Below are positions 36,037 through 44,864 of a stretch of DNA of 64,000 nucleotides, in pieces. The translations under genes and the position numbers were made by a program. Position 1 is the first letter of the stretch. Every line of letters begins with the position of its first letter. The DNA is from Echinicola rosea (GTDB lineage: Bacteria > Bacteroidota > Bacteroidia > Cytophagales > Cyclobacteriaceae), in NCBI RefSeq assembly GCF_005281475.1, contig NZ_CP040106.1:3810501-3874500 (forward strand), written 5' to 3'. Under the pieces are notes generated by a model, which worked only from the letters and a program-made list of their open reading frames with translations, searched no databases and had not been told where the DNA came from.

Positions 36037-37044
36037 ATGAAGAAGTTAATCAATTACCATAGACCCAATTTTCTTGTTAGTGTACTGTTATCCAGTTTTT
36101 TATTGTCTTTCATCTCATGTGGTGGTCCAGGTGAAAAAAAGGTGATCAAACTTGGACATGGGCTTGACACCAAGCACCCGGTACATGAGGCGATGCTTTA
36201 CATGGCAGACCGCCTGGAAGAGAAATCTAACGGTCAATTGACCATGAAGGTATATCCAAATGCCCAATTGGGCAATGAAAGAGAATTGGTGGAATTGTTG
36301 CAAATCGGAAGCCTCGGTATGACCAAGGTTTCTTCTGCCGTTATGGAAAGTTTTGCTCCTAAGATTCAAGTACTTAGCCAGCCTTATCTTTTCAGGGACA
36401 ATGCGCATCGTGAGCGAGTGCTCAGTGGTGAAATTGGCAAGATGTTGCTAAATGAAGGTACCCAATTCTGGCTTAAAGGCCTTTGCTTTTACGATGCTGG
36501 TTCCAGAAGTTTTTATACCAAAGACAAGCCAGTGAAAAGCCCTGAGGACTTAGTTGGAAAAAAAATCAGGGTGATGGAAAGTAATACGGCCATTAACATG
36601 GTCAATAGCTTTGGTGGGTCACCTACGCCGGTTTCTTGGGGAGAGCTATATACGGCACTTCAGCAGGGAATTGTCGATGGGGCCGAGAACAATCCTCCCA
36701 GTGTCATCAGTTCCAGACACTATGAAATCTGTAAGTACTATTCACTGGACGAACATACGGCAGTGCCGGATATGCTGATCGTCAGCACCAAGGTGTGGGA
36801 CCGGCTTACCAAGGAAGAACAGCAATGGCTTCAGGAAGCTGCGGATGAATCTTCCAAATTCCAGTATAAAATTTGGGCGGAAGCAGAGGAGGAGAGCATG
36901 AGGATCTTGGAAGAGGAAGGAGTTACCATTACCCGTCCGGATAAGGAACCCTTCAGGAAGGCGGTAGAGCCCATGTATGAGCAGATCAAGCAAACACAGC
37001 CAGAAATGTACGAGATCATAGAAAAGATAAGGAACCATGAATAA
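36037..37044 (+). CDS. TRAP transporter substrate-binding protein DctP (lipoprotein)
   Basis: This 335-residue solute-binding protein has a lipoprotein signal (LLSFISC, Cys28) instead of the more common free periplasmic form. DctP motifs include IKLGHGLDTKHPVHEAMLYMADRLEEKS, VYPNAQLGNERELVELLQIG, the carboxylate-binding Arg in GKKIRVMES, and WGELYTALQQGIVDGAENNP. The ligand is probably a hexuronate or an aldonate derived from it, because the gene follows kdgK and eda. It overlaps dctQ by 8 bases. Confidence 0.93.
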   Translation: MKKLINYHRPNFLVSVLLSSFLLSFISCGGPGEKKVIKLGHGLDTKHPVHEAMLYMADRLEEKSNGQLTMKVYPNAQLGNERELVELLQIGSLGMTKVSSAVMESFAPKIQVLSQPYLFRDNAHRERVLSGEIGKMLLNEGTQFWLKGLCFYDAGSRSFYTKDKPVKSPEDLVGKKIRVMESNTAINMVNSFGGSPTPVSWGELYTALQQGIVDGAENNPPSVISSRHYEICKYYSLDEHTAVPDMLIVSTKVWDRLTKEEQQWLQEAADESSKFQYKIWAEAEEESMRILEEEGVTITRPDKEPFRKAVEPMYEQIKQTQPEMYEIIEKIRNHE

Positions 37045-37531
37045 CCAAAGTAATTCACTCAAGAATCGTATAAACCATAATGTGGGTTACGTACTGATGT
37101 CTATCATGACACTAATGGTCATTAATGTGACCTGGCAGGTGCTATCCCGATATGTTTTCCAATCACCAAGTTCTTTTACGGATGAATTGGCCAGGTTTTT
37201 ATTGATCTGGCTGGGGATGCTGGGTGCGGCATATGTGGCAGGACATAACGAACATTTGGCCATCGATATATTGCCCTCCAAGCTTACGGGCAAGGCCAAG
37301 AATAATCTGATGATCTTTATTCATATTATCATTATTGCCTTTTCCGTTCCGGTCATGATATTTGGTGGCAGTAACCTGGTGTACATCACGTATATGCTGG
37401 GGCAAAAATCCACTACCTTACAAATACCCTTGGCATATGTTTATACCATTATACCGATTAGTGGCGTCTTGATCCTGATTTATCAATTGTCTGATATCAA
37501 ACTCCTTCTTCACCAAAACCCAAAATCATAA
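37037..37531 (+). CDS. TRAP transporter small permease DctQ
   Basis: This 164-residue protein has four predicted membrane segments with the DctQ signature WQVLSRYVFQSPSSFTDELARFLLIWLG near the N-terminus. It works with the large permease to move the ligand delivered by DctP, driven by a Na+ or H+ gradient. It overlaps dctP by 8 bases and is followed 2 bases later by dctM. Confidence 0.92.
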   Translation: MNNQSNSLKNRINHNVGYVLMSIMTLMVINVTWQVLSRYVFQSPSSFTDELARFLLIWLGMLGAAYVAGHNEHLAIDILPSKLTGKAKNNLMIFIHIIIIAFSVPVMIFGGSNLVYITYMLGQKSTTLQIPLAYVYTIIPISGVLILIYQLSDIKLLLHQNPKS

Positions 37532-37533
37532 TC

Positions 37534-38829
37534 ATGGAATACATCACTATAATCATATTAGTACTTAGTTTTATCACCCTGATGGGATTGGGGGTTCCGG
37601 TGGCATGGAGCTTAGGATTTTCCAGCTTGTTGACGCTGATGGTGACGGTGGCAGCGGTGCCTTCTATGACGACCATCGCCCAACGAATGGGGGCAGGACT
37701 GAACAGTTTTTCGCTATTGGCGATTCCCTTCTTCATTTTGGCAGGGGAGATAATGAACAAGGGAGGTATTGCCAATAGACTCATTAATCTGGCCAAAGCG
37801 CTTACAGGAAGGCTTCCCGGCGGACTACTCTATGTAAATGTTATTGCAGCCATGCTTTTTGGTGCGATCGCCGGATCTGCGGTCGCGGCAGCGTCTGCCC
37901 TTGGAGGGATTTTGGGAAAAAGAATGGAGGACGAGGGGTATCCCAAAGAACTCGGGGTAGCAGTAAACGTAACTTCTTCTACCACGGGATTGGTAATTCC
38001 ACCTTCAAATGTCTTGATTGTGTACTCGCTGGCCAGTGGTGGCGTTTCTATTGCGGCGCTTTTTATAGCAGGATATATTCCAGGGCTTTTTATGGGGCTA
38101 CTTTTGATGTTGACTGCGGCATATTTCATCAGGAAGCATAAATTACCAGCAGGTGAACGTACTTCTTTTAAAGAACTCGGTAGGGTTTTCTTTTCAGCGG
38201 CACCTAGTTTGACTTTACTGGTGATTGTGATCGGTGGTATTGTGATGGGAGTATTCACTGCGACAGAAGCTTCTGCGATTGCGGTGTTATATTGCCTTGG
38301 ACTTTCCTTTTTTTATGGAGAACTAAAGGTGAAAGATTTACCTGCTATTTTGCTAAAATCTTCTGCCACCACAGCAGTAGTGGCGATGTTGATCGCTACA
38401 TCCATGGCGATGTCATGGGTAATGTCCAGTGAGGATATCCCCCAATCGATTAGTGCAGTGCTTTTGTCATTGAGTGATAATAAGTTTGTGATCCTTATTA
38501 TCATCAACTTAATCCTTCTTTTTGTTGGAATATTTATGGATATGACACCGGCGGTACTGATCTTTACGCCAATTTTCTTGCCTGTGGTTACAGAACTGGG
38601 GATAGACCCCGTACATTTCGGTATCATTATGGTGCTGAACTTATGTATTGGACTGTGTACACCACCTGTGGGATCGGTACTCTTTATCGGGGTGGGAGTG
38701 GCCAAAACTTCCATTGCCCAAGTGGTCAGGCCATTACTTCCCTTCTTTATAGCCATGATTATTGGTTTGGCGATCATTACCATTTGGCCACAAATGACCC
38801 TTTGGTTACCAAGCCTTTTTGGATTATAA
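37534..38829 (+). CDS. TRAP transporter large permease DctM
   Basis: This 431-residue protein has about 12 membrane segments. Family motifs are GLGVPVAWSLGFSSL, FFILAGEIMNKGGIANRLINLAKALTGRLPGGL, FGAIAGSAVAAASALGGIL (first inverted half) and DMTPAVLIFTPIFLPV with LNLCIGLCTPPVGSVLF (second half). It is the transport channel of the TRAP system. Last gene of the uronate operon; a strong terminator follows within 45 bases. Confidence 0.94.
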   Translation: MEYITIIILVLSFITLMGLGVPVAWSLGFSSLLTLMVTVAAVPSMTTIAQRMGAGLNSFSLLAIPFFILAGEIMNKGGIANRLINLAKALTGRLPGGLLYVNVIAAMLFGAIAGSAVAAASALGGILGKRMEDEGYPKELGVAVNVTSSTTGLVIPPSNVLIVYSLASGGVSIAALFIAGYIPGLFMGLLLMLTAAYFIRKHKLPAGERTSFKELGRVFFSAAPSLTLLVIVIGGIVMGVFTATEASAIAVLYCLGLSFFYGELKVKDLPAILLKSSATTAVVAMLIATSMAMSWVMSSEDIPQSISAVLLSLSDNKFVILIIINLILLFVGIFMDMTPAVLIFTPIFLPVVTELGIDPVHFGIIMVLNLCIGLCTPPVGSVLFIGVGVAKTSIAQVVRPLLPFFIAMIIGLAIITIWPQMTLWLPSLFGL

Positions 38830-38871
38830 TATCCTTTTTTAGTTTACAAAAACTGATAATAGAAATCATAC

Positions 38872-38918
38872 AACCATTTGGCTTTTCAATTCATTGAAGA
38901 GTCAAATGGTTTTTTTTA
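38872..38918 (+). terminator. Terminator of the kdgK-eda-TRAP operon
   Basis: AACCATTTG and CAAATGGTT pair, with TCTTCAAT/ATTGAAGA-type inner pairing, followed by a run of eight T residues. The remaining 38919-39396 contains no gene or recognisable repeat. Confidence 0.85.
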
Positions 38919-39396
38919 TAGCCGGTGTATCATCCCGGAATCAAGACCGAAATATGCATTTGACTATATCCGCCAATAGCTTCAAACCAACTGTTTTTGT
39001 GCACTTTCTGCTTAGCACGGGGATTTCTAGTCATTAGCGACATGACCCCCAACATGTACTTTCCAAATGACATGGTTAAACGCACCAAAAATATATGGTA
39101 TAGTACCTAATTGCGCATGAAATTGCTATATTTAAGTAGTTTTCGTGCAAATAGCCTATTTTAATTTGATTAAGTTTTCATTCAAACGATAGGGGTACCA
39201 CGAAGAAAGGCCTTGGATGATTGGGATTTTTATTGTTACCACAGATGTCATTTAGTACTTGCAATTAAAACGTTAGTATTTCAATATCGTTGAATACTAC
39301 TGTAGTCCATTTCGATTGCTACCACCAATTATATACCCGTCCATAACTTATCTTTAGGCTTATTAGGTCATTATGTGAATCCCTGATTTTTGAATT

Positions 39397-41109
39397 ATGA
39401 AAGATGTACTGAGCTTTTCCAGAGACAATGTATTTTCTACAACCAAAGTGGTAGAGGATGACTTCACGTCGAGTAAAAATTATTTTGTGAGCGATAAGAT
39501 CCTCGTTCATTTTTTACAAAAGGAATTTTCATCAGATGTCTGGTCATTTATCCAGGCACGTCTAAGCAGACTGGGTAAATCTGCTGCAATGGATATGGAT
39601 GAACTTTCCTTAGCCGCTGATAAAAATCCTCCAAAGCTAATCAGAAGGGATCTTTTTGGCAGGGACATTCAGAAAATCGTCTATCATCCCGCTTATAACA
39701 AATTACTAAAAATCGCTGTAAACGAGGGCATTCTTAGCATAAAGTGGCATCCCAAATATCGGATGGAGTATAAAAATCAACTACACCGCATGGGGTTTAG
39801 CTTGGCTTTTATTTACGGAATGGGAGAGAGTGGTGTATCTTGTCCTCTATGCATGACCGATGGTGCTGCTACAATCCTCGATAAGCACCTGCCGCCGCAG
39901 GACAGTAAGCGATTGATCGAGCATATTTATACCGCCGATTTTGATGATTTCTATACAGGAGCCATGTTCCTGACCGAAAAATCGGGGGGATCAGATGTTG
40001 GCGCTAACCAAGTGCTGGCAAAAAAAGTCGATGACGCTACTTACCTTCTCAACGGGGAAAAGTGGTTTTGCAGCAATGCATCGGCAGAGATTAAACTGGT
40101 ACTGGCTAGAACGGATGCTGCTATAAAAGGAACCCAGGGATTATCACTTTTCTTGGTAGAAAACACACCTTTTGATAAGGAAGTCGGAAGGATGGATTAT
40201 GTCCGGCTTAAGGACAAAATGGGGGTGAAATCAATGGCGACGGCAGAAATAATTTTTAAGGATACCAAAGCGACCATCATAGGAAATGAAGGTGAAGGTT
40301 TTAAGATCATGACCGAAATGATCAATCTCTCCCGGCTTTGGAATGCGGTCATTTCGATCGCTGGATTCCGAAGATGCATGATCGAAGCTTACCAATTTTT
40401 ATGCTATCGACAAACATTTGGAAAAAAGGCACTGGAACATGCGCTGGTAAGGAATAAATTATATGAATTGGCTTCTCGCTATGTAGCTGATTTTTACCTT
40501 ACTTGGAAGACGATCGGAATGTTGGATAAGTTAGAAGGTGGAGAGGAAGAATATAGGAGCATGCTCCGTGTGCTCATTCCTATGGTAAAGAAGCAAACTG
40601 CAGAAACAAGCGTGTATGGCATTCGCGAATGCATGGAGCTGATGGGTGGATTGGGATATATGGAAGAAGGGGTGGTGCCAAAGTTTATGCGTGATAGTCT
40701 GGTGCTGCCTATTTGGGAGGGAACCAGTAATATGATGGTCTTGGACACTTTAAGGGCATATGCAAAAGGAGAGGGGCTCGAAAGACTTGTCAACCAAACC
40801 AAGGATGCCCTCAACAGAAAGTCCGGCATGGAAAAGGAACTAGCAAACTTAAATTATGTTTTGGGCCAGCTAGACACCTTAGAAGTGGTCGATAGGGAAA
40901 CCGCGGAATACAACTCAAAGGAGGTTTTTGAAAAGATCACTCGTTATATCCAATTAGGAATGCTTATTAATCAAGAAGACCGCGAAAGTGCTTCTTGGAT
41001 ACGTCCCACCATCCATTGGCTTAGGCAGGCCCTGTCGGACAAAAAAGAATTGATTAAATCTCCAATTACTACTGAGGAGATCATCAGGATGATTGCTTGG
41101 GGATTTTAA
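39397..41109 (+). CDS. AidB-like acyl-CoA dehydrogenase family flavoprotein
   Basis: This 570-residue protein has the acyl-CoA dehydrogenase fold with an N-terminal extension as in AidB. Visible are YGMGESGVSCPLCMTDGAATIL, the FAD/substrate segment MFLTEKSGGSDVGANQVLA, GEKWFCSNASAEIKLVLART, KDKMGVKSMATAEIIFKDT, LMGGLGYMEEGVVPKFMRDS and the catalytic-glutamate region LPIWEGTSNMMVLDTLRAY. It probably binds FAD and oxidises an acyl-CoA or acts as an AidB-type protein; the distinction cannot be made here. The gene appears monocistronic. The spacer 41110-41412 has only a small TCAGC/GCTGA hairpin. Confidence 0.9.
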   Translation: MKDVLSFSRDNVFSTTKVVEDDFTSSKNYFVSDKILVHFLQKEFSSDVWSFIQARLSRLGKSAAMDMDELSLAADKNPPKLIRRDLFGRDIQKIVYHPAYNKLLKIAVNEGILSIKWHPKYRMEYKNQLHRMGFSLAFIYGMGESGVSCPLCMTDGAATILDKHLPPQDSKRLIEHIYTADFDDFYTGAMFLTEKSGGSDVGANQVLAKKVDDATYLLNGEKWFCSNASAEIKLVLARTDAAIKGTQGLSLFLVENTPFDKEVGRMDYVRLKDKMGVKSMATAEIIFKDTKATIIGNEGEGFKIMTEMINLSRLWNAVISIAGFRRCMIEAYQFLCYRQTFGKKALEHALVRNKLYELASRYVADFYLTWKTIGMLDKLEGGEEEYRSMLRVLIPMVKKQTAETSVYGIRECMELMGGLGYMEEGVVPKFMRDSLVLPIWEGTSNMMVLDTLRAYAKGEGLERLVNQTKDALNRKSGMEKELANLNYVLGQLDTLEVVDRETAEYNSKEVFEKITRYIQLGMLINQEDRESASWIRPTIHWLRQALSDKKELIKSPITTEEIIRMIAWGF

Positions 41110-41412
41110 GTGATGCATTGCTTTTGATCTTGGTCATTCAGCGGAGGAAGATCAGGGAAATCACTTTTAACCCCATGAAGTTATTTAATCCAGGCAAAAA
41201 TAGTCAGACCGAGCGGACCTGTCTCTTTCGCCAAATAAAGTCAAGGTCCAATGTCTAGCCTTCGACTCAGCTCAGGCTGATGTCTCTCTACTATTAGTTT
41301 AAAAGCGGATTCCCCGGGAGGAAGATGAACTATTTTTCGAAATTATTTCAACACTATTATAAACCATAAGGGCTGAAGGTGCGTTATTAACCCAACCTTT
41401 TATGATAATTGG

Positions 41413-42588
41413 ATGAAAATAAACATTCTAATTTTCTTTTTAGTAGGCTGTTTTAGTATTGAAATGGCAGAAGCTCAAGAAAATGATCCTCGAAAATCCT
41501 CTAACAAACTTGAAAAAAGAGGACTTATTTATCGATATATTAATGGGCTGATCAATGATACCAGTGATGTCGCCGAACCTAGGTTTTTATTTTATCCCAC
41601 ACTGGCTTATGCTCCTGAGACGAGTTGGGAGATTGGGCTGAGCTCTTTATATGTGTTTTATGCAAAAAGGGACACCTCCAATCGGCTAAGTGAGATCAAT
41701 GGATTTACATTTTTTACTTTGGAAGGCCAATATGGATTATGGTTTGATCATGCGATCTATAGTGACAAGGAGGATTGGTTTTTTCTTGGCAAACTCCGCT
41801 TTCAGCGATTTCCCATGTACTATTATGGAATCGGTCCCGATACACCGAAGGAGTATATGGCAGTGGTCGATTCCCGTCAAGTATTGATCAAGGAACGGGT
41901 CTTACGTAAACTGAGGAAGGACTTCTATTTGGGTATGGAACTCGACCTGAATAACTTCGGATCTGTTGAATTCAATCCCAAAGAGGAAGGTGGAGATATC
42001 GACTATCCAGTGGGGGCAGAAGGTTCTACAAATCTAGGACTGGGGGTCGGGCTGGTTTATGATAATAGGCATAACGTGCTCAATGTCCGTGACGGACTGT
42101 TTTCGGAATTGGCCTATATCAAATATGCCCCTTTTTGGGCCGGTAAATATGAATTTGCCACGATCATCACGGACAATAGAATCTACCGCCCAGTCAGCAA
42201 AAACAATGTCCTGGCCGCTCAGCTGTTTGGTCAATTCAATACAGGAAATGTTCCATTCAATATGATGAGTGCTCTGGGCGGAGAAAGTATGATGCGGGGA
42301 TATTACTATGGTCGTTACCGGGACAACAACTACCTGACCACACAGGTGGAAATGCGTTTCCTACCTTTGCCTTTAGGATTTTCCAAACGGATAGGCGCAG
42401 CCGTTTTCGGTGGAGCAGGAACTGTATTTGATGACTTCAGTAACCTGTCGCTCGATAAAATAGTGTGGTCGGCAGGTGCTGGACTTCGGTTTTTGTTGTT
42501 CCCTTCCAAGGATATTTATACGCGAATTGATGCTGCTTTTACCCAAGAGGGCCACGGTTTTTACATTTATATTGGTGAGGCTTTTTAA
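41413..42588 (+). CDS. BamA/TamA (Omp85) family outer-membrane barrel protein without POTRA domains
   Basis: This 391-residue protein has a signal peptide ending MAEAQE and a 16-strand-like barrel. The Omp85 barrel signature is present: GLVYDNRHNVLNVRDGLFSEL, then ALGGESMMRGYYYGRYRDNN in the position of the substrate-pore VRGF loop, LTTQVEMRFLPLP, and a closing FYIYIGEAF ending in aromatic Phe. There is no room for POTRA repeats, so this is a barrel-only family member, which is common in Bacteroidota. Its substrate is unknown, and it is not next to assembly genes. Confidence 0.85.
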   Translation: MKINILIFFLVGCFSIEMAEAQENDPRKSSNKLEKRGLIYRYINGLINDTSDVAEPRFLFYPTLAYAPETSWEIGLSSLYVFYAKRDTSNRLSEINGFTFFTLEGQYGLWFDHAIYSDKEDWFFLGKLRFQRFPMYYYGIGPDTPKEYMAVVDSRQVLIKERVLRKLRKDFYLGMELDLNNFGSVEFNPKEEGGDIDYPVGAEGSTNLGLGVGLVYDNRHNVLNVRDGLFSELAYIKYAPFWAGKYEFATIITDNRIYRPVSKNNVLAAQLFGQFNTGNVPFNMMSALGGESMMRGYYYGRYRDNNYLTTQVEMRFLPLPLGFSKRIGAAVFGGAGTVFDDFSNLSLDKIVWSAGAGLRFLLFPSKDIYTRIDAAFTQEGHGFYIYIGEAF

Positions 42589-42643
42589 TGCTCCATGCAA
42601 TGATGTATGGTTAAGGAAAATTTTTCAGAAGGAGGATCCGCGC

Positions 42644-43417
42644 TTATTCATTGATCAGGTTAAAGAGCATTTCTGGCTCATCAGTAGTGATGAAGTCCAC
42701 ATTTTGTTGTAATAGCCACTGCATATCTTCTTTGTTATTTACCGTCCAGGCATTTACTGTCAATCCCAGCGCTTGTGCTTCTTTAATCCACTCTGGTTTT
42801 TGACGGAGCAGTTTAATATTGTAATCAAAGCCAAAGAATCCAGCATCTTTTAGTGCTGCCGGGGATTTATCTCCACTTAGATATGCAACGTTAGCTGTAG
42901 GATCAAGCGCTATGGCACGTAGCCCACCCTCATAGCTGAAGGTGATATAATCGACCCACTTTTCGGCATTTAGATCTTGTACGGTCCTAACGGACTTCTC
43001 AGCAATGTATTCACTTCTTTCAGTGCTTATTTTTGAAGGCTTTATCTCAAAAATCAACTTGGTAGTAGTTTGTTCCATGCCCTTTTTCAGGTACTCTTCT
43101 ACCGTTGCAATGCTTTCGCCATTATTATGCTTCTTGCTAAGGAGTTGTTCATAAGTAGATTCCTCAATAATTAAGCCTTCAAAATCGGCGTCATGGTTTA
43201 CCACCAACACACTATCAGCTGTCATCCACACGTCAAACTCAGAACCTTCACAACCCAACTCCACGGCCCTTTCAAGGGAAGCCAGCGAATTTTGGGGAAG
43301 GTCTAAATTTTTCCAAGCACCACGGTGTGCAATTATCTTATTGTGATGAAAATCCATTTTTGATGTACAGGACAAAAGTAATGTGAAAAGAAAAACAGTA
43401 GTAATTAACGTTTTCAT
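42644..43417 (-). CDS. Glycerophosphodiester phosphodiesterase lipoprotein
   Basis: This 257-residue protein has a lipoprotein signal (TLLLSC, Cys17) and the GDPD barrel: IIAHRGAWKNLDLPQNSLASL (catalytic His), GSEFDVWMTADSVLVVNHD (metal Glu/Asp and second His), LIFEIKPSK, and a closing LTVNAWTVNNKEDM and VDFITTDEPE. It hydrolyses glycerophosphodiesters to glycerol 3-phosphate in the envelope. It converges with the barrel gene at 41413. The 390 bases to its right are AT-rich and featureless. Confidence 0.92.
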   Translation of the reverse strand: MKTLITTVFLFTLLLSCTSKMDFHHNKIIAHRGAWKNLDLPQNSLASLERAVELGCEGSEFDVWMTADSVLVVNHDADFEGLIIEESTYEQLLSKKHNNGESIATVEEYLKKGMEQTTTKLIFEIKPSKISTERSEYIAEKSVRTVQDLNAEKWVDYITFSYEGGLRAIALDPTANVAYLSGDKSPAALKDAGFFGFDYNIKLLRQKPEWIKEAQALGLTVNAWTVNNKEDMQWLLQQNVDFITTDEPEMLFNLINE

Positions 43418-43807
43418 GAATGATGATAGTTCTAATATTAAAATAATTCCAAGTAAATCTAACTAAAAACAGAAGTTATTAATTATTCCAGGAAATAATT
43501 AATATAAAAATAATCTACTCTAGCAAGCTTACTTTTAGGTGTCATATTCCTTGAAGCTTATTAACATTAAATTAAAAATCCGTTACCTTGTCATGTTCAA
43601 AGGCGTTTTTTATCTATTCAATGATCTTAAAATGCATTTTGTTTCGTAAGTTTAAAAAGTTTGATTGTGATTTGGGATGATATCCCTAAAGCAATTAAGT
43701 ATTGGATACAAATCACCCATCCACAAGAATATCCTTTACTTGTGCTCCTTGATTCGCCGAATCCGATCAGATAAAGATTGACACTTAATCACCGTAATTA
43801 GTAAGGT

Positions 43808-44185
43808 ATGTCCAAAATACTGATCCTTGAGATAGATAACAGTCTATCTGATAATATCCGGGAAATCCTTCAAATGGAAGGCCATAAGCTCTTGGAAATA
43901 GATGACGTGAGTGACTTGAAGGATACTATAAATCTATTTGAGCCAGATTTGTTCATTATTGGAGCCTTTTTGGAGCGTAAAGCCTCCGGACCGGCGGCTG
44001 TGAATATAATGCGTGAGTGTCATCAAATTCCAGTAATGTTTATTTCCGATGTGTATTCTCAGGTACATTTTGAGAAGGACATCAGTGAAATCGCTAACTC
44101 TACCATTTTGACCAAGCCCTTCAAAGCAAAAGATTTGGTCAAGAAAGTCGATGAAATTTTGATTTCTCCCGAAAATCAAAGATAG
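43808..44185 (+). CDS. Degenerate single-domain receiver protein (pseudo-receiver)
   Basis: This 125-residue protein has the receiver fold: KILILEIDNSLSDNIREILQMEG, FEPDLFIIGAFLERKASGP, PVMFISD and ILTKPFKAKDLVKKVDEIL. The phospho-acceptor Asp after strand 3 is replaced by Gly (LFIIGAF; normal LxxxDxxMP), and the acidic pair is EID rather than DD. The lysine of KPF is kept. It therefore cannot be phosphorylated at the standard site and may act as a constitutive adaptor. It is similar in length and motifs to 4580-4948. No output domain and no kinase neighbour. Confidence 0.75.
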   Translation: MSKILILEIDNSLSDNIREILQMEGHKLLEIDDVSDLKDTINLFEPDLFIIGAFLERKASGPAAVNIMRECHQIPVMFISDVYSQVHFEKDISEIANSTILTKPFKAKDLVKKVDEILISPENQR

Positions 44186-44244
44186 AACTCCAGTTAATTA
44201 CATTAAATATTGGACTTGCAAACCTATTGCATGGCTAAATTTGG

Positions 44245-44252
44245 TAACTTTG
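44245..44252 (+). promoter_or_regulatory. Candidate -7 box of the metal-efflux operon
   Basis: TAACTTTG matches TAnnTTTG exactly and ends 6 bases before the ATG at 44259. A start of transcription at the usual distance would make the message almost leaderless. No clear -33 box is seen. Confidence 0.4.
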
Positions 44253-44258
44253 TTTCAG

Positions 44259-44597
44259 ATGAAAGTCATGCAGGTCATATTGAGATATTACTTGCTGGTG
44301 TTGGTCGTACTTCCATGTGCTGATGAACATCAGACGATGGTTTCTGAAAATCAGGATACTGTGGTGGCATTGGAGAATCAAGGTCATTCCCATGACTCCG
44401 ATGAGGACCACTGTTCCCCGCTATGTGTGTGCCATTGCTGTCATATTCATTATGTGCTAAGTGATAAGCCGCAAGTGAATTTTGTCAGGCAATTTACATC
44501 CATACATCCTTCACTTTTTAATAATTTCAAAGGAATCCATTCTTTTGATTTTTTGAAACCGCCCAAAGGTTTTTCTCCCTTTACTTACTTCGGATAA
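44259..44597 (+). CDS. Small Cys/His-rich secreted protein upstream of a metal RND pump
   Basis: From the ATG at 44259 the protein has 112 residues. An N-terminal hydrophobic stretch (VILRYYLLVLVVLPCA) is a likely signal. The middle is rich in potential metal ligands: GHSHDSDEDHCSPLCVCHCCHIHY. It ends FLKPPKGFSPFTYFG. I associate this layout with small proteins (DUF6660-like) found ahead of CusA/CzcA systems in Bacteroidota; that link is from memory. It may bind Cu(I), Zn or Cd outside the membrane and feed or sense for the pump. The gene lies 267 bases before the pump on the same strand. Confidence 0.7.
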   Translation: MKVMQVILRYYLLVLVVLPCADEHQTMVSENQDTVVALENQGHSHDSDEDHCSPLCVCHCCHIHYVLSDKPQVNFVRQFTSIHPSLFNNFKGIHSFDFLKPPKGFSPFTYFG

Positions 44598-44864
44598 GCT
44601 GTTGGCAATAGTGTGTGTTTTCCCTTTTGAGATGATCAGTGGGGAGCGGTTCCGTATGGACTGTTTAATAGGCTATTTTTGTTTTGGTGATGCTATCTCC
44701 ATAGCTACCAAAAGTTGATTGTAATAGCCTTTTACCGTATTGACATCAGCTAGTGTGCGCGCCAGCAGCGTGCAAAATCCCCTTTACCCAATTAAGATCT
44801 GCAAAAGGACCATGGAGCAATTTGACTTCATATTTGCCTTTTTCAACTATAAAATATCAGTAAA

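Noticed and set aside
41110..41412. Small hairpin TCAGC/GCTGA in the spacer
   Set aside because: Five-base stem only; expected by chance.
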